Below are positions 8,714 to 17,008 of a stretch of DNA of 64,000 nucleotides, one piece after another. Numbering within the stretch: position 1 is the stretch's first letter; every line of letters starts with the position of its first letter. Both the position numbers and the translations under genes were made by a program. Below the pieces are notes generated by a model. The model was given only the letters and a program-made list of their open reading frames with translations. It was not told the origin of the DNA and did not search any database. Location: positions 62,001 to 126,000 of the forward strand of contig JAGSGY010000001.1 of NCBI GenBank assembly GCA_023954855.1, read 5' to 3'. This DNA comes from Pseudomonadota bacterium. Lineage in GTDB: Bacteria > Myxococcota_A > UBA796 > GCA-2862545.

Positions 8714-9733
8714 ATGAGTGGAGCTGCAATCATCGCAATGGCGCCCTTGGGCTTTCCCTGGCCCACGCTGGACCCCTTTCTGTTTTGTGCGCACCACGAT
8801 GATCAGTACCCGGCGGGCAACGACGTGCTCGGCCCGCAGGCCTCTCTCGAGGGCCGAAACCTCGGCATGGATTTCGAAATCCGCGATGGCTGGCGGATGT
8901 ACCACGGCGAAAAAGTCCCTGGTTTTCCACGCCATCCGCACCGCGGCTTCGAGACCATCACCCTGGCTCGCAGCGGCTACATCGACCACTCGGACTCGCT
9001 CGGTGCGAAGGCCCGCTTTGGAAACGGCGACGCCCAGTGGATGACTGCAGGCGCCGGTGTCGTGCACAGCGAGATGTTTCCACTGGTGAACCGGGACGCA
9101 CCCAACCCCACGGAGCTGTTCCAGATCTGGCTGAACCTGCCCGCCGAAGACAAGATGGTGCCGGCCTACTTCACGATGTTCTGGGCCAACGACATCCCCA
9201 GGGCATCCTTTGAAGACGCCGAAGGAAGGCGCACAGATCTCCTCATGGTGGCCGGCGCACTCGGCGACACCAAGGCACCCAAGCCACCGCCGAACTCATG
9301 GGCCGCGCGAGACGAGAGCGACCTCGCCGTCTGGACGATTAAGCTCTCCGAGCGCGCCCAGTGGACGGTGCCGAAGTCCAAGAAAGGCGTGAACCGCCTG
9401 CTTTACTTCTTCACCGGCACCGCACTCACCATCGACGGCCTACGCGTTGAACCCGGCCACGTCATTCAGGTGCACCCTGACCAAGACATTCGGCTCGAGA
9501 ACCACGACGGCGAGGCCGAGCTGCTGATGCTTCAAGGACGCCCGATCGGCGAGCCCGTCGCCCGGCACGGCCCGTTTGTCATGAACACGCGCGACGAGAT
9601 TCGCCAAGCCATGTTCGACTACCAGCGCACCGGCTTTGGGGGCTGGCCGTGGGAGACCGACGCACCCGTGCACGACCGCGCTCAGCAGCCGTTTGCGCAG
9701 CACGCCGACGGTCGTCTCGAGCGGAAGGGCTAG
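8714..9733 (+). CDS. Pirin family protein
   Basis: 339 aa. A bicupin with the pirin signature: HPHRGFETIT with the metal-binding histidines, then the GAGVVHSEM block of the first cupin, and a second cupin near the C-terminus (NRLLYFFTGTALTIDG). Pirins are Fe-dependent cupins, some with quercetin 2,3-dioxygenase activity; others bind regulators. The start at 8714 is chosen for the GGAGG at 8705-8709; the frame is open further upstream but without a ribosome site. It stands alone, divergent from the signalling operon across 79 bases. Confidence 0.9.
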   Translation: MSGAAIIAMAPLGFPWPTLDPFLFCAHHDDQYPAGNDVLGPQASLEGRNLGMDFEIRDGWRMYHGEKVPGFPRHPHRGFETITLARSGYIDHSDSLGAKARFGNGDAQWMTAGAGVVHSEMFPLVNRDAPNPTELFQIWLNLPAEDKMVPAYFTMFWANDIPRASFEDAEGRRTDLLMVAGALGDTKAPKPPPNSWAARDESDLAVWTIKLSERAQWTVPKSKKGVNRLLYFFTGTALTIDGLRVEPGHVIQVHPDQDIRLENHDGEAELLMLQGRPIGEPVARHGPFVMNTRDEIRQAMFDYQRTGFGGWPWETDAPVHDRAQQPFAQHADGRLERKG

Positions 9734-9764
9734 CCAAGGCCGCCGAGGGCGCTATGGTCTTGCC

Positions 9765-10718
9765 GTGCATATCTACCGCTGGGACCTCGACCGTACCTAT
9801 CTCGACACCGAGATTCATTCGATGCGTGGACTGCTGAGAACAGCGCTCCAGACTGCCGAAGAAAAGAAGAACATCCCCGGTTCGGCCGCCCTTCTGAGAG
9901 CGCTGACCCGCTTCGACCCCGACGCACGTGTCGCCATTCTCTCGGGCTCGCCACGTCAAATGCGGGGGGTGCTTGAAGAGAAGCTCGCGCTCGACGGCAT
10001 CCGCGTCGACCGGCTCGTGCTCAAGGACAACCTCGGCAACATTCGCCGAGGCCGCCTGCGCGCCGTACGTGGACAGGTCGGGTACAAGCTGCCGAGCCTG
10101 CTCAAGGCCCGGGTCGGACTGGGTCCCGCCGTGCGCGAGTCTCTGTTTGGCGATGACTCCGAGGTCGATGCCCTGGTGTACGCCGTATACGCAGAGGCCG
10201 TGGCCGGCCGTATCGGCGAAGCCGAGCTGGCGCGGATCATGGAGGCGGGCGGAGCCTACTCCGACACGGTCACTGAAGCCCTCGAAGCCCTACGGCAGAT
10301 CGGTCGCGCCGATGCGGTCGAGGACATCTTCATCCACGTGGACCGCGGGGTTCCGGTCCGAGCCTTCTCCCGCCTCTCGCCCCGCGTCGTGCCGGTGTTC
10401 TCGTGGTTCCAGGCCGCGGTCGTGCTGTGGGCTCGGGGTCGAATCGCCCCTATCGGTGTGTCCGAGGTCGCCTCCGAGTGCCTCTCGGCCACGGGGCTCG
10501 GCGAGAACGCTATCGCCGGATGGGTCCAGGATGTGGCCCGACGCGGTCACGTGACGATGGAGCAAGCGCACGACCTCACGACGAGCTGTCATGGCTTGGA
10601 GCCCGTTGCGCCCACGATCCGGCGCGCGCTCGATGCCCTCGGGGACAAGCCCCGGACGATTGCGACGCCGAGCGCTCCGCCGCTTGCGTTCCTCGACGCC
10701 ATCAAGAAGCTCCCCTAG
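9765..10718 (+). CDS. HAD-superfamily phosphatase-like protein
   Basis: 317 aa from a GTG at 9765. HAD motifs are visible in order: WDLDRTYLDTE (motif I, DxDxT-like), ILSGSP (motif II), a Lys in LVLKDN (motif III) and FGDDSEVDA (motif IV). The pattern is closest to the App1/DUF2183 type of phosphatidate phosphatase domain, an assignment made by eye. The C-terminal half is helical and of unknown role. The gene ends 3 bases from the convergent cyclase/ATPase gene. Confidence 0.7.
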   Translation: MHIYRWDLDRTYLDTEIHSMRGLLRTALQTAEEKKNIPGSAALLRALTRFDPDARVAILSGSPRQMRGVLEEKLALDGIRVDRLVLKDNLGNIRRGRLRAVRGQVGYKLPSLLKARVGLGPAVRESLFGDDSEVDALVYAVYAEAVAGRIGEAELARIMEAGGAYSDTVTEALEALRQIGRADAVEDIFIHVDRGVPVRAFSRLSPRVVPVFSWFQAAVVLWARGRIAPIGVSEVASECLSATGLGENAIAGWVQDVARRGHVTMEQAHDLTTSCHGLEPVAPTIRRALDALGDKPRTIATPSAPPLAFLDAIKKLP

Positions 10719-10721
10719 CGT

Positions 10722-13700
10722 CTAGGAAGAGCTCCCGAGGACCTCTTCGGCGTACAACGCAGCCACGCGGCCTGGGTGCCCCGAGGTCTTCAGCGCTTGC
10801 AGCTCCGCGACAAGCCCCCCGCCGGCCTCGCCACGTGCGTGCCGCCGGACCAACGCCAACGGGGCGGCCGCGCCGGCGAGTGCCGGATCTCTCGCCTCTT
10901 GAAGGGCGTGCAGTCCGTCTGCCCACAATGCATCGCTGGCCTCCGGGTCCGAGCGCTGCATGAGCAATGTCGACCACCACAAGCGCGTCACTCCGCGGGT
11001 CGCGAGGTCACCCGCTTTGTCTGCCAGGCTGGCCGCACGCTCGTAGCGCTCGAGCGCGAGCGTCTCGTCACTGCGACGGTGGGCCACGATCCCGAGCATC
11101 GACAGGCACAGGCACTGCCCCGCGAGGTCGGCGGTCTTCTCGTGGAGGAGCAGCGCCTCGGACATGCGGCGCTCGGTGTCTTCGGCAGAGTCGACGCCCA
11201 TTCCGGCCAGCGCGAGGTTGGTCAGCGCAGCGGCCTCGCCTCGTCGGTAGCCCACCGACGAAGCGAGCCGTAGGGCCGCGTCGAAACACACGACCGCCTC
11301 GTCGAGTTCGTCGCGATGCAGCAGGAGCACGCCGAGGTTTCCGAGGTGCACGCCCTCAATTCGGCGATCGCCCGTCTGACGGTGGATGTCGATGGCGCGG
11401 CGGTACAACACCTCAGTGCCCTCGTCATCGCCAGACCAGCGAGCGGCGACACCGAGATTGCCCACGGCCTTGCCCTCGACCCGGCGGTCACCGACCTGGA
11501 CGGCGAGCTCCGCCGCGTCGTTCAGCAGATCGCGCGCACGGGAGAGATCACGCTGCGACAGTGCGATGGCGCCCATCAATCCGAGCGCCGCGGCCACTGT
11601 GGCGACGTCTGCGGCCTCGGTGGCGAGCGACTGTGCCCGCGCGGCCATGCGTCGCGCTTCGTCGAGCCGACCCGACAAGCGCAGATGGTCACCGATGGGC
11701 ACGCAGGTGCGCGCTTCTTCAACCTTCGCTCCCGCCGCGACCGCAAGGTCACGGGCTCGCTCGAGGTCTGCCATCGCTTCGTGGGTGCGGCCCAGGACTC
11801 GTCGCACCTCTCCGCGACAGCGAAGACTTCGGGTGCTGAGTTCGAGCGGAGGCGCATGACTCGACTGATCGGCCGAGGCCAGTGCCCCATCGAGAAGCTG
11901 CAGGTGTGTGTCGGGAGGGCCACGCCAGGCCAACAGAGGATCCATCGCCAGCACAGCGCGAAGCGCCCAGGTGATGCCTCGGGGTCCGCCTCGCAAGAGT
12001 CCGCGGCGGTGCACCGCCAGTAGATTGGCGCGTTCCCGCTCGAGCGAGCCCAACGCCTCGAGTGCGTCCGGCCCTCTGGTCTCGACCGCCCACGACTCGG
12101 CCCGCGCCAGGTAGTGCGCCGCATGACGATCTTCGGCGGCGCTTCGGCGCCCTCGCGGAAGCCTCATCTTCACGTGGTCGCGCACCGCCCTGTGCATGCG
12201 GTACCGGGGCGAGCCAGGCGCATCGGCGAGAGTCACATCCTCGAGAAGGCAGCGGGCACACAGAGAGCCCAGTACATCTGGAATCCACGGGGCGGCAGGA
12301 AACGCCGTCAAGTCCACGATCTTCTCGGCCGCGGGCACGTCGAAGCCGCCACGACAAACCGCCATCTGTGCGAGGACTTCGCGTTCCCAGAGCGCGAGAT
12401 GCTCCCAGATCCAACCAAGAGCGCCGCCGAGTGCATCCGCTTCATCCTTGGGAGCGCCCACGGCCTGAAACCACTTTCCGAGGTCTCGGGCGAGGTCACC
12501 CCAAGTCGGGGAGGCCGAGTGAGCCCCGACCAGCTCCAGCGCCAGGGGCACGCCCCTCACCAAGTGGGCAGCGGATGCCGCAGCCACCGAGTCCGAACCC
12601 GTGGTCCGAAGGTCTGGTCGCTCACGAGGCGCCCGTGCCACAAGAAGATCGACGGCTGTGCGCTCCGCCTCGGGCGACATTCCGGCCAGCTCGTACGCAA
12701 TCTCACCCGGTACGCCGAGCCGCGCGCGCCCCGTCACCAGGAACCGCGCCTCGGGAGCCGCGGCAAGCCAGGCCGGAAGCGGAGAAGCGGCCTCGACATG
12801 GTCAAGACCGTCGATGACCAACAAGAGCGGCCCGCGAGCGGCCAGCGCAAAGCCAATCTGCGCCGTTGCATCCGCGCCCGTCCGCCCAACAGTGAGGGGC
12901 ACGTCGAGTGCGGAAGCCACCGCCCGCGTCACTTCCTCTGGAGCCCGGGCCTCGGCAGCGGCAGCCATCCAGACTCCGCCGTGGCGTGCGAGTTCCGTGA
13001 CGCGCGAAGCCGCAAAGTGCGCGGCGAGGCGCGTCTTTCCGATGCCTGGAGAACCGAACACCGTCACCAGACGAGCGCCAAAGTTTGTGAGCTCCGAGAG
13101 TGCCGCAAGGTCATTCTCGCGGCCCACAAAGAGTGTGACTTCGGGCGGGAGATTCGAGCGACGAAGGTCAACGGCATCCACAGGCGAGAAGCGGCGGGCC
13201 GCCAATCGGGCCGGGAGCACCTGGATGAGATGTTCTTCGCCAGAGAGCCCGCGCAGACGACGGTAGCCGAGGTCCGTGGCCACCATGTCGCGCGCGACCT
13301 GCTCATTTACGACGCTCCACAGGGCGCCAGAGAGAAGGACCTGTCCGCCTCGGGCCGCCCCAGCGATTCGCGCCGCCCGACGCACAGCTTCCTGCGAAGG
13401 GTGCTCGCCGGCACCCCGATCGAGGTGCGCACCCATACGCACGCGAAGCCCGTGCATGAGCCGCTCGCCGCGGGGGGAAAGGATGTCGCGCGCGAGCGGG
13501 AGCACGGTCAGTCCCGTGGGCCACTCAGTGTCTACCAGCGCGAGCTGCACCTCGGCACACCACCGCACCGCGGCCATGGGGTCATCCCAAACCGTCAGGA
13601 GTGCGTCGCCAACTCCGTGCAACTCACGCCCGCCGTGTTGAACGAGCAACCGGCGCAAGAGCGCATCATGGATGGCTACCGCAGCCTCCATCGCGTCCCG

Positions 13701-13775
13701 GTCGCTCGCCCAAAGCTCCGAAGATCCGTCGACATCGGTGAACACGAGCGCTTGGATCTGAGGGGTCTCTGGCAT
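10722..13775 (-). CDS. Class III nucleotide cyclase-domain / ATPase / TPR regulatory protein
   Basis: 1017 aa from ATG 13775. Residues 1-190 form a class III adenylate/guanylate cyclase domain with metal Asp14 (VFTDVDGSS) and Asp57 (GVGDALL). The usual Asn-x3-Arg motif appears as AVRRAARI, so the transition-state Asn is replaced by Arg. Then comes a STAND-like ATPase with Walker A GSPGIGKT (241-248) and Walker B LLLVIDGLD. The last third is TPR repeats. Proteins of this plan are signalling ATPases; cyclase activity may be weak or lost. There is no clear ribosome site, and a TACAAT at 13784-13789 (minus) lies so close that a leaderless start is possible. Confidence 0.85.
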   Translation of the reverse strand: MPETPQIQALVFTDVDGSSELWASDRDAMEAAVAIHDALLRRLLVQHGGRELHGVGDALLTVWDDPMAAVRWCAEVQLALVDTEWPTGLTVLPLARDILSPRGERLMHGLRVRMGAHLDRGAGEHPSQEAVRRAARIAGAARGGQVLLSGALWSVVNEQVARDMVATDLGYRRLRGLSGEEHLIQVLPARLAARRFSPVDAVDLRRSNLPPEVTLFVGRENDLAALSELTNFGARLVTVFGSPGIGKTRLAAHFAASRVTELARHGGVWMAAAAEARAPEEVTRAVASALDVPLTVGRTGADATAQIGFALAARGPLLLVIDGLDHVEAASPLPAWLAAAPEARFLVTGRARLGVPGEIAYELAGMSPEAERTAVDLLVARAPRERPDLRTTGSDSVAAASAAHLVRGVPLALELVGAHSASPTWGDLARDLGKWFQAVGAPKDEADALGGALGWIWEHLALWEREVLAQMAVCRGGFDVPAAEKIVDLTAFPAAPWIPDVLGSLCARCLLEDVTLADAPGSPRYRMHRAVRDHVKMRLPRGRRSAAEDRHAAHYLARAESWAVETRGPDALEALGSLERERANLLAVHRRGLLRGGPRGITWALRAVLAMDPLLAWRGPPDTHLQLLDGALASADQSSHAPPLELSTRSLRCRGEVRRVLGRTHEAMADLERARDLAVAAGAKVEEARTCVPIGDHLRLSGRLDEARRMAARAQSLATEAADVATVAAALGLMGAIALSQRDLSRARDLLNDAAELAVQVGDRRVEGKAVGNLGVAARWSGDDEGTEVLYRRAIDIHRQTGDRRIEGVHLGNLGVLLLHRDELDEAVVCFDAALRLASSVGYRRGEAAALTNLALAGMGVDSAEDTERRMSEALLLHEKTADLAGQCLCLSMLGIVAHRRSDETLALERYERAASLADKAGDLATRGVTRLWWSTLLMQRSDPEASDALWADGLHALQEARDPALAGAAAPLALVRRHARGEAGGGLVAELQALKTSGHPGRVAALYAEEVLGSSS

Positions 13776-14062
13776 CGGGCACCATTGTACGCCGCGTGGC
13801 GTTTGGGATGAAGGACGAAGTCGCCGTTCCGATCTCCCGTGGACGCGGTGCCAGCCCGGGCGTACACGCGTTTGGCGCTCATATGCACCACAATCGAGGG
13901 GCGCGCGCCACTTGCGCCGCAACAGCTCGCCGATCGCCCGCCCATCGACCACGTAGCGCCGCGGCGACGCATACACTAGTTTGCAGCAGCACTTTCGGAC
14001 GTCATATCGCTGAACCGCTACTCATCGGCATCGTAGCAAGGCACTTTTTTTGAGCCCCCCCT

Positions 14063-14089
14063 TTGCATCTACGAAGCCTGCGCTATCCT
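14063..14089 (+). promoter_or_regulatory. Possible promoter of the HU gene
   Basis: TTGCAT at 14063-14068 and TATCCT at 14084-14089, with a 15-base spacer, shorter than usual. Transcription would begin near 14096, just before the inverted repeat at 14100-14118. Read by eye; weak. Confidence 0.3.
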
Positions 14090-14099
14090 CCCTCCGACT

Positions 14100-14118
14100 C
14101 CTGGAGACGCTCTCCAGG
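14100..14118 (+). promoter_or_regulatory. Perfect inverted repeat in the HU leader
   Basis: CCTGGAGA-CGC-TCTCCAGG: an 8-bp perfect stem with a 3-base loop, 28 bases before the HU ribosome site. It could be a 5' mRNA hairpin or a dimeric operator. No T-run follows, so it is not a terminator. Confidence 0.6.
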
Positions 14119-14156
14119 TAGCTCTAAGCTGACTGTCGAAAGACGTGGAGGACTTC

Positions 14157-14450
14157 ATGAACAAGAAGGAACTTGCTGCCAAGCTCGCCAAGAAGACTGG
14201 CCTCTCGCAGGCCGCCGCCGCTAAGTGCGTCAACGAGATCTTCGACGCGCGCCCCGGAAAGGGAATCATCGCTGTCGAGCTCGACGCCGGCCGCAAGGTG
14301 ACCATTCCTGGCTTTGGTACCTTTGGTACGCGCACCCGCGCTGCTCGCCAGGGCACCAACCCCGCTACCGGCCAGCCGATGCAGATTCCGGCCCGTAAGT
14401 ACCCGTTCTTCCGTCCGGGCAAGACCCTGAAGGAGCGCGTCGCGGAGTAA
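14157..14450 (+). CDS. HU/IHF family DNA-binding protein
   Basis: 97 aa, the normal HU length. It starts MNKKELAAKLAKKTG and has the helical dimer body, the IPGFGTF turn and the DNA-binding arm region (NPATGQ then IPARKYPFFRPGK). It is a nucleoid protein that bends and compacts DNA as a dimer. The start at 14157 is fixed by GGAGG at 14147-14151; an ATG 12 bases upstream lies before the ribosome site. Monocistronic, with a leader hairpin and a strong terminator. Confidence 0.95.
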   Translation: MNKKELAAKLAKKTGLSQAAAAKCVNEIFDARPGKGIIAVELDAGRKVTIPGFGTFGTRTRAARQGTNPATGQPMQIPARKYPFFRPGKTLKERVAE

Positions 14451-14470
14451 TCTCCACGACCGCACGGTCG

Positions 14471-14510
14471 ACGCGCGCCTCACTCAAGTGGGGCGCGCGT
14501 TCGTGTTTTT
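14471..14510 (+). terminator. Rho-independent terminator of the HU gene
   Basis: GC-rich hairpin at 14472-14499 (GCGCGCCTCACT pairing with AGTGGGGCGCGC, one wobble, 2-base loop) followed by TTCGTGTTTTT. A second small hairpin (CGACCG-CA-CGGTCG, 14457-14470) sits right after the stop codon. Confidence 0.85.
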
Positions 14511-14525
14511 GGGGTAGGAGTTCAT

Positions 14526-14852
14526 ATGGCACTCAAGCACAGCATTCCGCACGACCTCGGCCTCGAGCTCGGCCGAAAGGTCACCGCTCGCGCACTGGAG
14601 AGCTACCGAGACGACTTCGCCGAGTACAGCCCCCAAGGCCGCTGGGTCAGCGCAGATCGGGCCGAGGTCTCGTTCTCGGTGGCCGGCAAGACGCTCGCCG
14701 GCGCGGTGGACGTAAAGGCCCGGGTCATTGAACTGGAACTCAAGGTCCCCTTCTTGTTCCGACCGTTCAAGTCGATTGCCATTGGCGTCATCGAGAACGA
14801 AATTCGTGAATGGATCAACCGCGCCAAGGCCGGGGAACTCGACGAGCCCTAG
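14526..14852 (+). CDS. Polyhydroxyalkanoic acid system family protein
   Basis: 108 aa. The sequence fits the small PHA_gran_rgn family: the opening ALKHSIPHDLG, the central SFSVAGKTLAGAVDV and an amphipathic end (VIENEIREWIN). Family members occur near PHA granule genes in some proteobacteria, but the biochemical role is not established, and no PHA synthase is visible here. The stop shares the tetramer CTAG (14849-14852) with the stop of the convergent hydrolase gene. Confidence 0.75.
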   Translation: MALKHSIPHDLGLELGRKVTARALESYRDDFAEYSPQGRWVSADRAEVSFSVAGKTLAGAVDVKARVIELELKVPFLFRPFKSIAIGVIENEIREWINRAKAGELDEP

Positions 14853-15619
14853 TAGAGCACGCTCAGGCAAGTCAGTGAGCCATCGCGCTTGGCGAACTCG
14901 CTGTTGTCGATGGCCGTGACCGCAAAGCCGGCTGCGAACAGGCGCTCGGCGGTGACCGGGTAGCCCGCGGCGACCATGACCCGACCGTTCCAGCCGACCA
15001 CATTCGAGGCGTAGGCCTCTTCTGGTGGCGAGGTGAGCACGCGCACTCCAGAGGGAGCCACGCGCTCCAAGCCCAGCCCTTCCGCACAGAGAAAGGCGTC
15101 AGGCGCAGGAGCCGAGCACACGCACTTCAGATGCAAGCCGCGAACGTCCACCACCGTCACCTCCATGCCATGACGGGCTGCGAAGTGACGTAGCTCGGCG
15201 ATGCCTTTGGCATTCGAGCGGTGGCTGCTGCCGACGAGAACTCCCCCCCCGACCTGCAAGACGTCGCCGCCGTCCAGTGTTCCTTCGCGCATGTGCGTCA
15301 AGCGCAGTTCGCTGGACAGTGCAGACACCACACTGGCGGATTCGACAGACCGCGAGGGCGCCGCGCTTCGCGTGATCAAAGCCTCATCGCCAATGACGAC
15401 GGCTCGATCCTCCACGAAACAAGCGTCCGGCGCCCCAGCCAGCGGGTCGAGCACCGTCGTCGCGAGACCCCAGCCCCGGAGAGTCCCCGCAATCTCGGCG
15501 TGCTGCCGAACGAGCAGCTCGAGGTCGACCTGGGCGCTACGCCCCTCCACGAGGGCGTCCTGAAATTCGTGGGATGGCTGTCGGAGCAGCGCGCGAGTAG
15601 CCAGCGTTGACGTGTGCAT
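14849..15619 (-). CDS. Dimethylarginine dimethylaminohydrolase (DDAH)-like amidinotransferase-fold hydrolase
   Basis: 256 aa. The pentein-fold active site is recognisable: FVEDRAVV (acidic substrate-binding block), LDGGDVL, catalytic His in GLHLKC, and catalytic Cys251 in the C-terminal DGSLTCLSVLY. The family hydrolyses methylated arginine to citrulline and an amine; some relatives act on free arginine. Length and C-terminal Cys fit DDAH better than arginine deiminase, which is much longer. Substrate remains inferred. Convergent with the PHA-system gene. Confidence 0.85.
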   Translation of the reverse strand: MHTSTLATRALLRQPSHEFQDALVEGRSAQVDLELLVRQHAEIAGTLRGWGLATTVLDPLAGAPDACFVEDRAVVIGDEALITRSAAPSRSVESASVVSALSSELRLTHMREGTLDGGDVLQVGGGVLVGSSHRSNAKGIAELRHFAARHGMEVTVVDVRGLHLKCVCSAPAPDAFLCAEGLGLERVAPSGVRVLTSPPEEAYASNVVGWNGRVMVAAGYPVTAERLFAAGFAVTAIDNSEFAKRDGSLTCLSVLY

Positions 15620-15654
15620 TGCACAACCGTAGCATCGCCGAGGAGCACCACCTG

Positions 15655-15936
15655 ATGACCGAGAATGTCTCGCTGTCCCCCGGTTCCATGCGAACCATCC
15701 TGATCACGACCTTTGCCCTGGCATTGCTGGGGCTCGTGCTCGGGCTGCACAATGTGAGGGAGGGCAACCACCTGAGCGGCTCTCAGCTCCAGCTGTCCGA
15801 GGCCTACGCCAGGACGAACGCCGCGCGGCGCCTCACCGCTCTCGAAGCCGAGAGGGACGCGATGCGCGAGCAAGTCGACGCCCTCCAGAAGCAGATCGAT
15901 GGTCTCGCCGCAGCACCAGAGATCACCGCGCCCTAG
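15655..15936 (+). CDS. Small membrane protein with coiled coil, unknown function
   Basis: 93 aa. One transmembrane helix (ILITTFALALLGLVLGL) followed by a heptad-rich segment (LEAERDAMREQVDALQKQI), the arrangement of small bitopic scaffold proteins. Start at 15655 chosen for AGGAG at 15640-15644. It lies next to the divergent DDAH-like gene and converges on the lipoprotein gene, sharing the CTAG at 15933-15936. No family recognised. Confidence 0.65.
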   Translation: MTENVSLSPGSMRTILITTFALALLGLVLGLHNVREGNHLSGSQLQLSEAYARTNAARRLTALEAERDAMREQVDALQKQIDGLAAAPEITAP

Positions 15937-16841
15937 TCGCGCCACTCTGCGGACAGGCGGTAGAAGTGCGCAGCGCCCGCACGCGTGATGGCCACCGTCG
16001 AGCCGTCCGCAGACACTGTGAGTTCATCCGCAAGGCCGGGAGTCCGGACCGACGCCTGGCGCGCTCCCGTGTCGCCGTCCAGGTAGACCACCTGGCCAGC
16101 TCCGTCTGGCAGAGCCACGAACACGGCAGCCGCACCTGTCGCGCCGGCCTCGGTGATGTCGACCACTCGGCCCTCAAGTTCGACTTCCCATCGGAGCGTG
16201 CCGTCTTCTTCGAGGGCTCGCACGGTCTGGGCGTCGCTCGTGTAGATCGCCTGGGCGTTGTGGTCGTACACACCCGAATCGCCGAAGTCAGCGACTCGGA
16301 AGACATCGTTCGCTGAGACCAGGCTGACTCCACGCTCATGCGCGATGACGGCCAGTCCAGTCTCCGGATTGACGTCGAGGTCGCCACAGGGCGCAGCCAC
16401 ACTTTCCTCGGAATCACTCCAGCTGACCAAGCACGCGCCCGTCTCCTCGCGAGAGAGAGCCACGATTCCGCCTTCGTACAGCCGTGCCTCCTCTAGACCC
16501 GCCACCGTTAGGGTCTCGTGGGTGTACTCGCCTGTCGACTTATCGAGCAAGTGTGCGTCATCACCAAGAAGGAGCAACACCGTGTTCTCGCCGATGAGGT
16601 CGCCGGAATCGACGACCTTCTCGCCCTCGCCTGGCAGCTGGTAGTCCCCGGTGACGGAGCCCTCAGACGTCTCGAATGGGCAGTTCGTGCCCATCATGCC
16701 TGCATGGCCGATGCTGCCGTCCTGATGGAGCACTAGGCCCCTAGCGTTTCGGCTCAGCGAGCTCTGGTAATCGAAGCTGTCGGCGCCGTCCGACGCGCAG
16801 CCAGAAGCGAGCAGAGCAAGTGAGACGACGGCGAAGCGCAT
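15933..16841 (-). CDS. Predicted beta-propeller lipoprotein
   Basis: 302 aa. Lipoprotein signal MRFAVVSLALLASGC; the lipobox and a GGAG ribosome site fix the start at 16841. The mature protein has repeated short beta-blade motifs with Asp-Gly turns (such as VYLDGDTGARQ and VSADGSTVAITRAG), which points to a WD40/PQQ-like propeller. No catalytic motif was seen. Similar propeller lipoproteins occur at 44502-49681. Confidence 0.7.
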   Translation of the reverse strand: MRFAVVSLALLASGCASDGADSFDYQSSLSRNARGLVLHQDGSIGHAGMMGTNCPFETSEGSVTGDYQLPGEGEKVVDSGDLIGENTVLLLLGDDAHLLDKSTGEYTHETLTVAGLEEARLYEGGIVALSREETGACLVSWSDSEESVAAPCGDLDVNPETGLAVIAHERGVSLVSANDVFRVADFGDSGVYDHNAQAIYTSDAQTVRALEEDGTLRWEVELEGRVVDITEAGATGAAAVFVALPDGAGQVVYLDGDTGARQASVRTPGLADELTVSADGSTVAITRAGAAHFYRLSAEWRD

Positions 16842-17008
16842 GAGAACTCCAGGTCCGGGGCGAAGAACGCCATAGTTGAGTGTACCGTCACTTCGACCCA
16901 CGAGCGACGACGAACAGAAAAACTCCGGAACCCAAGCTTCCGAGCGAAGGCTCAATCCACTGGCACAGACCCGCTGCTCCGATAGAGCCGAAAGCCAAGA
17001 GAGGTGCC

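Larger units (their letters stand above)
13776..14156. other. Intergenic region between the cyclase/ATPase gene and HU
   Basis: About 380 bases without a convincing gene. The frame of the minus-strand cyclase gene stays open through the first 200 bases, but the sequence there has no recognisable domain. The right half holds homopolymer runs (T at 14045-14051, C at 14055-14061), a possible -35/-10 pair for the HU gene and a perfect inverted repeat just before its ribosome site. Confidence 0.6.

Noticed and set aside
8698-8714. TGGCAC as a sigma-54 -24 element before the pirin gene
   Set aside because: No GC-containing -12 element at the right distance.
12114-13811. Long plus-strand open frame (565 codons) opposite the cyclase/ATPase gene
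   Set aside because: Antisense shadow of a high-GC gene; no domain, signal or ribosome site, and the minus-strand gene has clear motifs.
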